Source: Ceratopteris richardii | Taxonomy: Eukaryota; Streptophyta; Polypodiopsida; Polypodiales; Pteridaceae | Length of the DNA stretch: 64,000 nucleotides | Assembly: GCA_020310875.1 (NCBI GenBank) | Contig: CM035408.1 | Coordinates: 149,102,907 to 149,166,906, forward strand | Reading direction: 5' to 3' | Shown here: positions 47,248 through 59,155 of the stretch, in pieces | Position numbering within the stretch: the stretch's first letter is position 1 | How the letters are laid out: the number at the start of each line of letters is the position of its first letter | Notes under the pieces: generated by a model | Told to the model about the DNA's origin: nothing | Database searches by the model: none | The model's input: only the letters and a program-made list of their open reading frames with translations | Made by a program: the position numbers and the translations under genes

Positions 47248-47625
47248 TGTTGAGATATCAAGCTCAACATGTGATGATCCAGAATGACACGTACCAGTTT
47301 TTCATTTCTTTGATATGTATAGTGGTCATGCCGGTATATGTCAGGGATACTTCATTGATCTTTATTAGATTTATCTACCGAGAGTAATGGCACATTTGTT
47401 TCTTGCCAGTTCACTCATTCGTGAACATTAGGTTTTTCCTTATGTACTGGTCTTTATATATTGCACTTATTGTATTCTTGTTTTAGGTCATTCTTGTACA
47501 TTCCTTTTTATGTATAGAAGAAGAAGAAGGAGATCATTCTTCCTTGCCTCAATTTGTGTGTGTGTTTCTCCTTGAGAGTGAGAGTGTGTGTGTGAGCTCT
47601 CTTCCTTATCTCCTTCCTCGTGACA
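47248..47625 (+). repeat. Copia-F 5' LTR
   Basis: 378 bp, with a TATA-like TTTATATATTGC near 47453 and a GAAGAAGAAG microsatellite near 47518. The inner end is fixed by the primer site. Confidence 0.94.
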
Positions 47626-48074
47626 TGGTATCAGAGCTAGCGTGGTTGTAGAGAGCTCGTGGAGAAGGCAACGATGAAGAGTACATAGCAAGGCATGGAG
47701 AAAATGCGATTCACAAACAAACCTCTTTTTGCTATGAAAATCGGCATGAAGGTAGAAGAAATTAAAATATTTTTGATGGTTTCCCCTACAGGCTCACTCG
47801 TTTTTATCAGATCGAAGTTTCGGAGCCATCTCGACCTCCGTTTCGAGCTTGCAAGGTGGGGACCGTAGAAAAACTAGATCAGTTTCAAAAACTGTAACTT
47901 GCGTTGTGTTCTCCAACACTCATATATTCCAGATCTAGGATTTCAAGCGATTCTGCGTATGTTGATACATGAAAACCGTGTTTTTCTGAGATCGAATTGT
48001 CACGTCATAGTGCGACAGTGTTCAAGCAAAAGTGCTGCTTGTAGTGTTTCACACTGTTGTGAATTGCTGCAGAA

Positions 48075-51000
48075 ATGGCAAACGCAGGTGGAATGAGTCA
48101 GCTTATGAGCGATAAGCTAGACAAGAACAACTTCGATGCTTGGAGATTCAGAATGATGAATTTCCTGATGGGAAAAGAGTACTGGAAGTACATCGAAGGA
48201 GAGAAAGAAAATGCTCCATACTTGTCAGAGAGGAATCGGACTGCAGACCAGTTAAGAGCATATGAGGAATGGAATCAAGGAGCATGAAAGGTAATGTACT
48301 GGCTATCTATTAGCATATAGGATAGCATGATTGGACACATACAAGATGCCAAGACCCCGAAAGAGGCTTGGAACAGTTTGGTCACATTATATGAGACCAA
48401 TACAAAGGCACGGAAATTGCAACTCAAGAACGAGATACACACCTTGGAGAAAAAGAGCATGTTGGTAAGTGACTATACCTTGAAAATCACAAGCATATGT
48501 GAGTCACTTGCATCTATTGGAGTGAATGTAGATGATGATGACAAGGTGGAAGTATCCCTTTGTGGTTTAGGAGTTGCATATAAGCAATTCAGAACTTCTA
48601 TACAGACCAGGGAAAATATTCCAAATTTTGCTGATCTGGTATCTATGCTGATTATTGAAGAAAAGAATCTTGGTTAGGATTCAAACTCCCAAGGAAAGTC
48701 CAGTTTTGAGTAGGTATTCTACTCTGGCAGAGGAAGAGGCAAAGATAGAGGTTTCGGAAGTGGAAGAGGAAACAGTAACCAAGACCAAGGTCTTTAATAG
48801 AATCATGTAGGAGGAAGAGGATAGTTTCGAGGTAGGGGGAGCCAAAGAGGTCGCAAAAATTTCCAAAGAAATGATTCAAGTAATGATAGTAAAGGATGTT
48901 GGAATTGTGGTAAACCTAGATACTTTGAACGTGATTGCAGGTTGAAAAATCAAAATAACAGAAGGCAGCAAAATAACTATGCATCCACAAGTGCAGATGA
49001 TTCTGAGAAGCTGTTCATGGTTCAACATCACATGATGAATATGATGTCTACAGGTGTTTCAAAATCAAATGATAATGTCTTGTATGTTGATTCAGGTGCT
49101 TCAAATCACATGACCAGTCATGCAGAATGGTTTAGTACTTTGCAGAAATTGCCAGTTCGTGGATATGTTGAAACAGGTGATCACACATCACATCCTATTG
49201 AGCATACAAGAAACATAGCGCTATCTATGGAAGATGGAAAGGTAAAACATCTTGCTAATGTGCTACATGTTCCAAATATAACAAAGAATTTGGTTTCTGT
49301 TGGACAAATGGATGACCAGGGATTACAAGTCAGGTTCAATGTTGATGGATTATATGTAGAGGAGTACAAGCAGGATGGATGATTGGTTGCCAAGGAAACA
49401 AATTGGGTAGGATGTTCACCTTAAATGTGAAGATTCCTGAAGTGAATGCAGCCATGTTTGCAAAGGTGCAGGAGTTATTGCTGATATAGAGATCTAGCAC
49501 AAACAAATTGGACATGCAAATCTACAAAGGCTGAAACTAATGTAGTCAAAGGAGATCGTTCATGGACTACCAAATCCAAGGTTTCAGAGATGTAGAAGGT
49601 ATGTGCAGAATGTCAATTTGGTAAACATTCAAGATCATCATTTCCACATGACAAGCATGTTAGTGGGAATGTGCTAGAAATAGTACATACAGATATTTGG
49701 GTCCTGCAAAGACCACATTTATGGGCGGTTGCAAGTTTTATGTTACTTTCATTGATGACCATACACGCAAAGTATGGGTATATTTCATGAAAGAGAAGAG
49801 CGAGGTGTTCACTCACTTCAGCAGACAGGGAAGTACATTCAGACATTAAGATCTGATGGAGGAGGTGAATACATGTCAAATGAGTTCAGTAGTTTTCTAA
49901 AAAATCATGGAATTCAGCGTTAGTTTTCATGCAGGTACACACCACAATAGAATGGCATTACTGAATGCAAAAATAGACATATTGAATAAATAGCAAGAGC
50001 TTTGATGGCTGAAAAGAATATACCTCATTGTTATTGGGCAGAAGCTGTGCATACAGCTGTATACATCATGAATAGAACTCCAACTACTGTTGTACATCAA
50101 GTTACACTTGAAGAGAAGTTTACAGGTAAAAAGCCAAACTTATCACATATGAAAGTTTTTGGTTGTATTGCATATGTACATGTTCCAGATGAGTTGAGGA
50201 CAAAGCTTGATCCAAAAGCAGAAAAATGTGTCTTCATTGGATACTCCCTTGAGCAAAAGGGGTAAAAATGTTATAACCCACTCACATGACAGGTGAAGGT
50301 GAGCAAAGATGTGGTATTTGATGAAATGTCAAGCTTCTATGCAGATGCCAAAGAAGGACTAAATCTTGAACCAAATGACAAAGAAAATGCTAAAAAATCA
50401 AGTGCAGAATGTCAAGTTTTGAGTGGACTGGATGAATCACCAAGCAATAGTTCCAACTCAAATCCATGGAGTGGAAGATTGCATGGAAATTTCAGTCCAG
50501 CAAATTCATCAAATACATCCAATAAAGGTAAAGAAAAGCTTTCTACTGGTAGTAAACATGTGCAGGCTTTGAAGATATTGACATAGATTCAAGCGGTTCA
50601 AAAAAGAGTCTTGATGAGGAACTTGGATTGCCCTCTGTGAAGACTCCAGGAGTAAGAAGGGCACATGCAGATGATACAAGGAGAAGTGACCCAAGACCAA
50701 GAAGATCTGGGAGGAAGCGGAATTCAATGCAATGATTGACATATGATAGTTATATGGCTCGTCATTGTGCCTACATGACCAAGGTAATACAAGATGTTGA
50801 ACCTTCTTGTTTTGAAGATGCAATTGGAAATGCAGATTGGGAAAAGCTATGGATGAGAAGATGGTTGCACTTTATGGAAATGATACATGGAAGCTAGTTC
50901 CATTGCTACAAGGAAAGAAAGCCATAGGTTGCAAATGGGTTTACAAGGTAAAGCATAATGTTGACGGTAGCATAAGTAGGTATAAAGCACGATTGGTAGC

Positions 51001-52376
51001 TAAAGGATATGCACAGACATATGGCATTGATTATGAGGAAACATTCAGCCCTGTAGCTAAAATGTCTACTGTCAGAAAACTTGTTGCATTAGCTGCAGCA
51101 AAACGATGGACTTTGCATCAGATGGATGTGAAGAGTGCTTTCCTACATGGTGAGTTACAAGAAGAAGTATATATGGACCAGCCACAAGGATATGAAGATT
51201 CAAAGCATCTAGAATATGTTTGCAGGTTGCAAAAGGCTTTGTATGGGTGATGAAGATCACTCACTATATGCAAGGATTGCTGATTACTTAACTAGCATTG
51301 GGTTTTCTATGTGTAATGCAGATCACTCACTATATGCAAGGAAGGCTGATAATGGCATCACTATTGTGGCTATTTATGTTGATGACCTGATTGTAGGTGG
51401 TGATAATGAAGGAAGCATCAAAGAGGTAAAGCAACTTCTTATGCAGGAATTTGACATGAAAGATCTTGATATGTTGCGCTATTTCTTAGGCATTGAGTTT
51501 ATACATACAGAAACAGGTATATGGATGTCACAAAGACAATATGCCTTGAATATGCTACAAAAGTATGGTATGGCTGATTGTAAGCCAATTTCTATGCCAT
51601 TAGATCAGAGTTTGAAGTTGGATGCTACATCCGGTGAAGCATTGGAAAATGCTACTATGTACAGGAAAATTATGGGAAGTCTCATATATCTCACAATTAC
51701 AAGGCCTGATCTAAACTATACTGTTGGACTTGAAAGTCAGTTTATGCAGGTTCCCAGGAAGCCACATTTGGATGCTCTGAGGCACACTCTACGTTATGTG
51801 AGTGCTACTTTGGATTATGCATTGTTTTATGAGGCTGGTGTAGATTTGTAGGTTTATGGATACACCAATGCAGATTGGGCTGGTGGTACTCCAGATAGAA
51901 GATCTACTAGTGGCTTTCTATTTTCACTTGGAGGTGCAGCTATTACATGGAGCAGCAAGAAGCAACCCACTCTTGCTTTGTCGAGTACAGAGGCTGAGTA
52001 TAGAGGTGCTGCAATGGCAGCATGTGAGGCATCATGGTTGGAGATGCTACTTGCATATTTAGGTGCGGAAGTGCAAAAGCCTATCACTATCTATTGTGAT
52101 AATCTTAGCAGCATACAGTTAGCAAGGAATCCTATTTTTCATGCCAGAACAAAGAATATCGAGGTGCATTATCACTTCACCAGAGAGAAAGTATTAGCAG
52201 GTGATATTGATCTTGTTTATGTGAGAAGAGATGAGCAGGTTGTTGATATTTTCACCAAAGCACTTGGAGCTGAGAAGTTGAAGAAGTTTCGGGAGATGCT
52301 TGGATTACAGGATATGGCATTGAGCTTGAGGGGGAGTGTTGAGATATCAAGCTCAACATGTGATAATCCAAGATGA
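48075..52376 (+). pseudogene. Copia-F gag-pol region
   Basis: ATG at 48075 (MANAGGMSQLMSDKLDKNNF). Gag with a knuckle near 48899 (CWNCGKPRYFERDC), protease YVDSGASNHMTSHAEWF near 49084, integrase traces (CEFGKHSR-like head; FIDDHTRKVWVYFMKEKS; YWAEAVHTAVYIMNRTP), RT (GCKWVYKVKHNVDGS, DVKSAFLHGELQEEVYMDQP, YVDDLIVGG) and RNase H (NADWAGGTPDRRSTSG, SSTEAEYRGAAM, FHARTKNIEVHYHF). Broken, with ten or more breaks. Confidence 0.9.
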
Positions 52377-52715
52377 CACGTACTAGTTTTTCATTTTTGT
52401 GACATGTATAGAGGTCACGTCGGTATATGTCAAGGATACTTCATTGAGCTTTATTAGATTTATCTACCGAGAGTGATGGCACATTTGTTTCTTGCCAATT
52501 CACTCATTCGCAGACATTAGGTTTTTCCTTATGTATTGGTCTTTATATATTGCACTTATTGTATTCTTGTTTTAGGTCATTCTTATACATTCCTTTTGAT
52601 GTAATAGAAGAAGAAGAAGAAGATCATTCTTCCTTGCCTCAATCGGTGTGTGTGCTTCTCCTTGAGAGTGAGAGTGTGTGTGTGAGCTCTCTTCCTTATC
52701 TCCTTCCTTGTGACA
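52337..52715 (+). repeat. Copia-F 3' LTR
   Basis: 379 bp after the purine tract, ending TTGTGACA directly before the right TGATG. Confidence 0.94.
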
Positions 52716-53310
52716 TGATGACCCCCAAACAAATCTCTCTATCTATAATGTCTACTCTCGCGTTCTTCTTCTAATGTACTAGACATCGACAAGTAATACA
52801 TGACTGTCTATGAGTGATGACTCCCAAACAAATATCTCTATCTATAATTGATCTCATCATACCAAGTATTTTGGGGCATAGTCCCAAAACAACATGTATG
52901 CAGATATGCCTCTATGGCTGCATCTAGTAGAATTTTTGTCAGAATATGGGTGAGCTCTTACAGATTATCTGTGACTGGTGACTCTCTATAATCGAACTCT
53001 TTCGATACTTCTCATCATACCAAGTGTTTTGGGACATAGTCTCAAAATGAAATGGATGGAGATACAGTTCTCTAACTGCACCTAGTAGAGTTTTTTCCAG
53101 AATCTGGGTGAGCTCCCCCAAAGGTTCCCCTGGCTTCTCTGTGCATAAGTGTCTTTAGATCCCATCCATATAGAGAGCATCCAACTCCAAGGTGAAAGCA
53201 CATTAGTTTCCAACTCCAAGGTGTCCTCTAAGATCCCTTGGCTCCTCTGTGCATAAGTGTCTTTAGATCCCATCCATATAGAGAGCATCCAACTCCAAGG
53301 TGTCCTCTAA
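52716..53310. repeat. Tandem repeats right of Copia-F
   Basis: Three related patterns follow one another. The TTCTTCTAATGTACTAGACA unit of the left flank recurs at 52766. A unit beginning CATCATACCAAG...GGCATAGTCCC occurs near 52854 and 53008. A unit containing CTCTGTGCATAAGTGTCTTT occurs near 53137 and 53248. No coding supported. 53311-53564 shows nothing. Confidence 0.75.
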
Positions 53311-53564
53311 GATGTGGCAAACTGGAAGGAAATGTCCAGTAAGACCCACTATTAGTTTCCTCAAGGACATACTGAACTATTGTTCCTCTATGAAAAGAGG
53401 TGTAACTCACCTGCTCCTCAGCTCCCATGCTCAAATCGTGCATTTCCTCAATGAGCTGTGTCCACCTATATCTAGTCATACATGGCATCCTCTTTCCCAG
53501 AGAATGGTGTGTCTCTGAATATAGCATGATGTTTCTAGATTTGAAGCTATCCTTACCCGCATTC

Positions 53565-55043
53565 TGTTGGAAAAAAATGTCACATCAGTCCGAAATCCAT
53601 TTAGGGCAAAAACCCTAATTTTGGTACTTAGTCATTTTTGGCACAAAATTTGGGTAAAATTTTTATGAGACTATCTTGTAGAGCTTGAAGAGAGATTTCT
53701 AATGGTATATGACATGCAGTCATCAGAGATCATATTTGGGAGAAAACCCTAATCCTAATTTTCTGCTGATTTAGGGTTTTTACCTCATTTGATAGCTCTC
53801 AACATGGAGATCATAAAAATGTTGTTAGATCATTCATCAGGTGGTCAGAAGTGTGAAAAAACAGGTCAAGTAGCACTTTCAGTGAATAGTTTAAAAATAA
53901 AACAAAAGCTATTTTAAAAACTTGCGATAAAAATTTTATAAAGCTACGGTTAGCTTTTTACCATGATAGCTTTATTTTTAAAGCAGATTTTCACATGAGA
54001 CACTCAAGGCTATATAAAGAATTGTTTGGGTCACTTCTAGGATTATCCTACGCAAAGCCAATGCCAGCTTCCGTCCTTCTTTGAGGAGGTAGTGCTCTTG
54101 CACTCATGGGGCATCCATGGTGCACTCTAGGAGCATGTTGAGGATCAGCTATGGAGTTCATCTTGGAGAAGAGTATGCTCACACTCTTGCTTATGGAGAA
54201 GACTTACCTATCAGCAGCTTGGTGGTGTGGATCAACCATCTACATGATGTATTTGAAGATTGTCTTCTACATGACGATTATGGAGTACTTCAAAGACATT
54301 GGATGGAACTTAACATAAGATTTGCATCTTATGTTAACTATTCAGGTACATATTCTCTTTATACACACAGGTACAACTTAGAGCTTATGGAGGTGGTGGC
54401 ATCCATATATGGAGGAGTCCTATTCGGCAGACATGGAGGCAGTGGCATCCATAAAGGAGAATCAGTACATGCATGCTACATGCAATCAAGTGAGGTGTTA
54501 GAGAAGGTGTTTCCATATGAGTATGAGGATTTATGTCAGCAACATGTTAGCCATCTTTGCTAATCCTATAAGTATGTGATCTATCACATACACATCTGAT
54601 TTAGGGTCTTCCATAGCCTAAATTCAGATTAGGGTTTGCTGAATATCAGTTTCAAACTGATCTTTCCTCTTTCTGTCACACTCTTCAACAACCTATCAGG
54701 TCATACATCTCATACATATTCAAAATTTTGTCCCTACATCTGAATATTCTTGTAAATTCTGTACATACACTCTTCCATCTATTTTTGTTCACATAGAGTG
54801 GTTGAGATTTTTGACTCCCACATTGTAAATTGACATTTGCATATATGATGGTGTGAGTAAGCAATGGCTTACGTAACACTTTGAACATGTTGTCTAATTT
54901 CTCTCTATCTTTGTCTCATCATTGTATGATTAAGTGTAGTATGTTCATGTTTGTCAATTTTGGAAGAAGTTGGAATCTATGTTGTAGATCTTGGACCTAT
55001 GGGACCTATGGAATTAAGTTATGGGCCTACCTAATTTCCAACA
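53565..55043 (+). repeat. Element H 5' LTR
   Basis: The first 130 bp match 58171-58303. The 3' end is fixed by TTTCCAACA followed by the primer site. At 1479 bp it is the longest LTR in the window. Confidence 0.85.
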
Positions 55044-55045
55044 TT

Positions 55046-55087
55046 TGGTATCAGAGCTCCCAGGTTTACAACATATGGTTTCAGAGC
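55046..55087 (+). promoter_or_regulatory. Element H primer-binding site and a degraded second copy
   Basis: TGGTATCAGAGC at 55046-55057 directly follows the LTR. TGGTTTCAGAGC occurs at 55076-55087, 30 bp on, each preceded by ACAT. The arrangement mirrors the pair in Copia-2. Confidence 0.8.
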
Positions 55088-58000
55088 ATCTTATAAAATT
55101 TGACATATGACATACACACTTAATCTAGATGAGTAGAGATTTGAGAATTAGAAAATTTAGTCATATGTTGATTTATCAGTATGGAGAATGAAGTTGATAA
55201 TCTGTTAGCAGCTAAATACTTTTGGAAGAGTAAAGTTACTTTACAAAAGTATTGCATGAAGACCAAGACTTGATGAAGAAAAGGCTACTTCAAAGGAAAA
55301 ACAATGGTTTGGAGAAGATGAAGGAATCAGATCAACATCAAATCATAGGTATTAGTTTCTACTATCAGATTATCATTTGTAGGTCATATCTTAGAAGAGC
55401 AATTATGAAGAGATTTGAAGGATTCAAGAAGTGCTTTTAAACACTTTCATTCTTTGAAAGTTAAAAGCATTAGCTACATCAAAACAGGTATCTAGAGGTT
55501 GTTCTTGACAGTTTTGATAGATCTCTTTCATGGCAAGAAAGCTCATCTAAGAAGACAAATGGGGAGATCAAATCAGTTTTGTTTTCAGCCAACACAAAGT
55601 TGAAAGTTTTTGTACCTAGAGAGGTAATTCAGTATTCAGCATATGAGGAGATCCAAGCATATGAGGAGATGGATCTGAGATGGTACAAGCATGTTTTATC
55701 TTCTATATTCACTTCCATTTATATATCATGTTTGTTTTGTCACTTACTCTTAGCACTAGAGGAAGAGAAAAGTTCATTTGAAGAAGTTAAGAGTGCTTGC
55801 TACTTCAAATGAAGAGAACAAAAGGTATAGAAGAGAAGTTTGAAGATGTTAACATCATCACATGGAAGAAAGATGTAGAAGAAGAAAGTCCAACAATTCC
55901 AAAGGGAAAGTAAGACTTCTTCTTACTCTTATATTTTCCATATACTTTTCCTACTTTTATCCTCTACATCCAAAGAAAATTCTACAAGAACATCTTGTGT
56001 GAAGAAGATAGTTTAAAGAAGAAGCAATTTCTTGTTTTGCATTATACTTGGTCATGTTTTAGTAGGTCTTGACAAAGAATTGCATTGAGAGAAAGAAAAG
56101 CAGAAGATATCTAAGACAGCTTATATGTTTTCACTCATATGTGTATGAGTTATGTATAAGTTGAAGCTTTTGAGTAGGTAGCTTATATGTTCCCTCAAAG
56201 AATTCTTGGACTGTCAATTCAGAGCTACTTGGTATATGACAAGTTGTAGAGAAGTATTTTTCTTCTTTACCTAACTCTTGAGGTAAAAGAGTATTTATAG
56301 CAGATGTTAGAGACTTGAAGTGAGGTTTTTTTTTTTATTTGGAAAAGTTACCTCATATTCAGTATACTCAAAAAATTGAAAGTTTTTAGGATGAAAATTC
56401 TAAAAAATCAGTATTTTCAAAATTTTAGTACTTCCAAAAAATTCAAAAAATTCAGTATTTTCAGAAAATTTTAGAAAAATTCAGATTTTTTTTTTATATA
56501 CCAGTCACATGGAGAATCTACTTTTGATGTTTGTCTTGATTTTTGGATACATGCTTGTATTCAAAAAGGTGTTCCATCAGATCCTATCACTTGATTGAAA
56601 AGTGGAGATAGCCAAAAGAAAGTCAAGCAGATACTATCACATTTCACTCGGGAAGAATATGAAGATATGAAATATCAACTTGCAGCTTTTGGAGCTCTCA
56701 AGGTGAGAGTTTATCCATTTGTGTTTCATTAGAAGTTGCAGATTCTTGGGAAGGATTTAGTTGAAGAAAAGTTTTACAACTTTATATAAGAAGCATGGAC
56801 ACTTAGAGACATTCAGGTAGCAAATCAAACATTCAGTCATGAAGGTTTGATGAGAGCAAATTCTACACAGGTATTTTGTTGGAGAGATCAAAGATCTTGA
56901 GCATTTTTGACTCAAATGTCTATCCTTTGTTTGTAAAATTCTTAACATTGGAAGAAGTAAGTCAAAGATTCAGATTCTATCATATTAGTATTGCAGAGAA
57001 ATAGAAGAAGATACTTGTTATGCTGTAGAAGATTATGAATCCTAGAATGCTTTCAGAAAGGTTTTTGTTATAATAGGATCAACTAACCGTATTCTAGATT
57101 TTGGAAAGTTGAGGAATGACAAGGAAAGCTATTGGCATGTGTACAGTGCTAATAAAAGGGTTCAGATATTTTGTTTTCAGATATAGGTATTGATCATTGA
57201 AGATCAGATTTATTGGAAGAAGAAACACATCACAGATTTCATAAAGTCTGATTTACTATAAAAGAATTTGGATACTAGTGTTAAATAATCCAGGGGGATG
57301 ATGAAACATGAAGACTTATTTTCAACCATATGTGAAAGGATGCAGAATCATACCTACAGGTATTCCTATATTTCCTTTGTCAATTTCTCTTTATGTTCAG
57401 CTTTGAAAGAAGAAGAAAGAAGGAGAATGTCTGGAGAAAGTTCCTGTTAGGTGTTCTTGTTCAAGAGAAAGTTCCAGAGTTCTATTGAACAGAAGCTTGA
57501 TATTTCAGAGAGGTATGTTACTTATGAGGTGTGCACATATATGTTTATACCAGACTTTGAAGGAAACAGATATGGACTTACAAATAGAACAAGGATGAAG
57601 GCATGATGACATCATAGATATGAAATTTTGGTGAGACTCATGAGAGTTGAATGAGTTGAATGAGTTGAGTTGAGTTCAAGCAGAGATGAACCAGCTAGTG
57701 TTCATAATACACTAAGTTGTGAGTTGTCAGTCACAAGTCCCAGGATGGATTCAGTTTCTGATTCTATTTCGTGTATTTACATGACACAGTAGAAGTATAT
57801 TGAGAAACCTTTCTTAAGGTAAATGCAAATATGTGGATCCTAGTATATGCTTACAGGTTTGAGAAGAGACAAGAGATAACAGATTCAGAGTCAAGACATG
57901 CTACATATGTTGTCAAGCAGTGATTGCTTGATGTATGCTAACACTATTGGATATCTAGTTTGCATATTTTATCAAGTATTATGGTTCATATTCAGCAAAT

Positions 58001-58170
58001 TCAAATTTTTGAAGTTTGAAGAAGTTCAAATTCAGTTTTGAAGAAGACTTTTAAAGATGAAGTTTGAAGGTCAATTCTGAAGTACAAGATTGAAGCTTAT
58101 ATCAGTTTGAAGATGAATGAAGTTACATATCCAGTTCAGTTTGTACCAATATGACATTGCAAGGGGGATT
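55088..58170 (+). other. Element H interior, no recognised coding
   Basis: AT-rich, with many GAAGAAG and TTTGAAGA-like purine-rich stretches and only short readings. No conserved retroelement motif was found in any frame. Long homopolymers (T9-T10 near 56325 and 56490) occur. Confidence 0.6.
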
Positions 58171-58303
58171 GTTGGAAAACAATGTCACATCAGTCCAAAA
58201 TCCATTTAGGGAAGAAACCATAATTTTGGTACTTAGTCATTTTTGACACAAAATTTGGGTAAAAGTTTTATGAGCCTATCTTGTAGAGCTTGAAGAGAAA
58301 TTT
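58171..58303 (+). repeat. Element H 3' LTR, remnant
   Basis: TGTTGGAAAACAATGTCACATC and following sequence match the start of the 5' LTR at about 90 percent by eye. The match ends near 58303. Confidence 0.85.
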
Positions 58304-58492
58304 TGTAGGTGGTGAAGTGAAGTGTGTGGGTGCAGGGAATGCAAAATGAGGTGAGGAACCGGTACAATAGGGAAGTCTGTTACACGGGAGTAATGGGAAG
58401 CTAATGCACTAGGCGGTTTCATTTGTCAGCATGGCCGCCAGTACCAGACTTTGTCGTATAATGATGAGTGGCTGAGCCCCACTTGGCCGCCT

Positions 58493-58795
58493 TGTCAAGT
58501 CTGCTTGTCTAGGCATGCCTTGGGCATGCAATCATCCAACTCTACCATCTGGACTTCTTGGTACCCAAGTCAAGTCTGCTTGTCTAGGCATGCCTTGGGC
58601 ATGCAGTCATCCAACTCTACCATCTGGACTTCTTGGTACCAAACTCCAGATTTTGGACGTCTTGGCGCCCAACTCCAGATTTTGAACATCTTGCCATCCA
58701 ACTCCAGATTTTGGACGTCTTGGCGCCCAACTCCAGATTTTGGATGTCTTGGCGCCCAACTCTAGATTTTGGACGTCTTGGCGCCCAATTTGATA
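58493..58795. repeat. Two adjoining tandem arrays (about 72-bp and about 30-bp units)
   Basis: A unit of about 72 bp with CAAGTCTGCTTGTCTAGGCA occurs twice (from about 58494 and 58569). It runs into about five copies of a unit of about 30 bp with CCAACTCCAGATTTTGGACG and TCTTGGCGCCC (58643-58795). Open readings across them are a by-product of the repeat. 58796-59155 shows nothing certain; it may be the 3' flank of the minus-strand locus that follows. Confidence 0.85.
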
Positions 58796-59155
58796 TTTGG
58801 TTCCTTGGTGCCATCCTTTACTTTGTCCTTCAAAAATTTATTCTACAGGTTGTCCGCCACTAGTGTCTCTCCGTCTCGGAGAGAAGGGAAAAATGAATAA
58901 TTGAGGTGTTACAAGAGAATAAATGGAGTGATTACATTGTGAATTGCCGAATATATCAAGAGAGAAAGTGGAGTGAATACATCATGAACTGCCAAATATA
59001 ATTCTGAGTTCTACCAGTACAAAATAAAGTTCCATAAAGTTCTATAAAACTAGTGCAAAATAAAATACTATGACACTGTGCAGCAATAAAATAAAGTACT
59101 ATGACACTTGACAGCAAAAAATATGTGATCTCTGTCCAAATGAAAATGATGCTAG

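Larger units (their letters stand above)
47248..52715 (+). mobile_element. Copia-F: full-length but broken Ty1/copia element
   Basis: LTRs of 378 bp (47248-47625) and 379 bp (52337-52715) run TGTTGAGATATC...TGTGACA and are flanked by TGATG (47243-47247 and 52716-52720). Primer site TGGTATCAGAGC (47626-47637); purine tract TTGAGGGGGAG before 52337. The LTRs differ at roughly one base in twenty by eye, about two million years at 1.3e-8. All copia parts are present, with ten or more breaks. Confidence 0.95.
53565..58303 (+). mobile_element. Element H: LTR element without recognisable gag or pol
   Basis: A 1479-bp 5' LTR (53565-55043) begins TGTTGGAAAAAAATG and ends TTTCCAACA. A primer site TGGTATCAGAGC follows at 55046, and a purine tract (CAAGGGGGAT) precedes the start of a 3' LTR at 58171, of which only about 133 bp remain. 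The 3.1-kb interior encodes nothing I can match to gag, protease, RT or integrase. It looks like a large non-autonomous LTR element (LARD-like), broken at its right end. Confidence 0.85.

Noticed and set aside
54117-54563. 148-residue reading frame in the element H LTR
   Set aside because: It lies wholly within an LTR and resembles nothing I know. Length alone is weak support, although a search for it would be easy.
55044-58170. Host gene cluster in the long AT-rich interior of element H
   Set aside because: Only short readings without motifs, and the stretch is bounded by a primer site and a purine tract as expected of an LTR element interior.
58451-58863. Overlapping readings of 65-104 residues on both strands with repeated TPDFG/LQILD-type peptides
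   Set aside because: They are translations of the short tandem arrays, open in several frames because of unit length.
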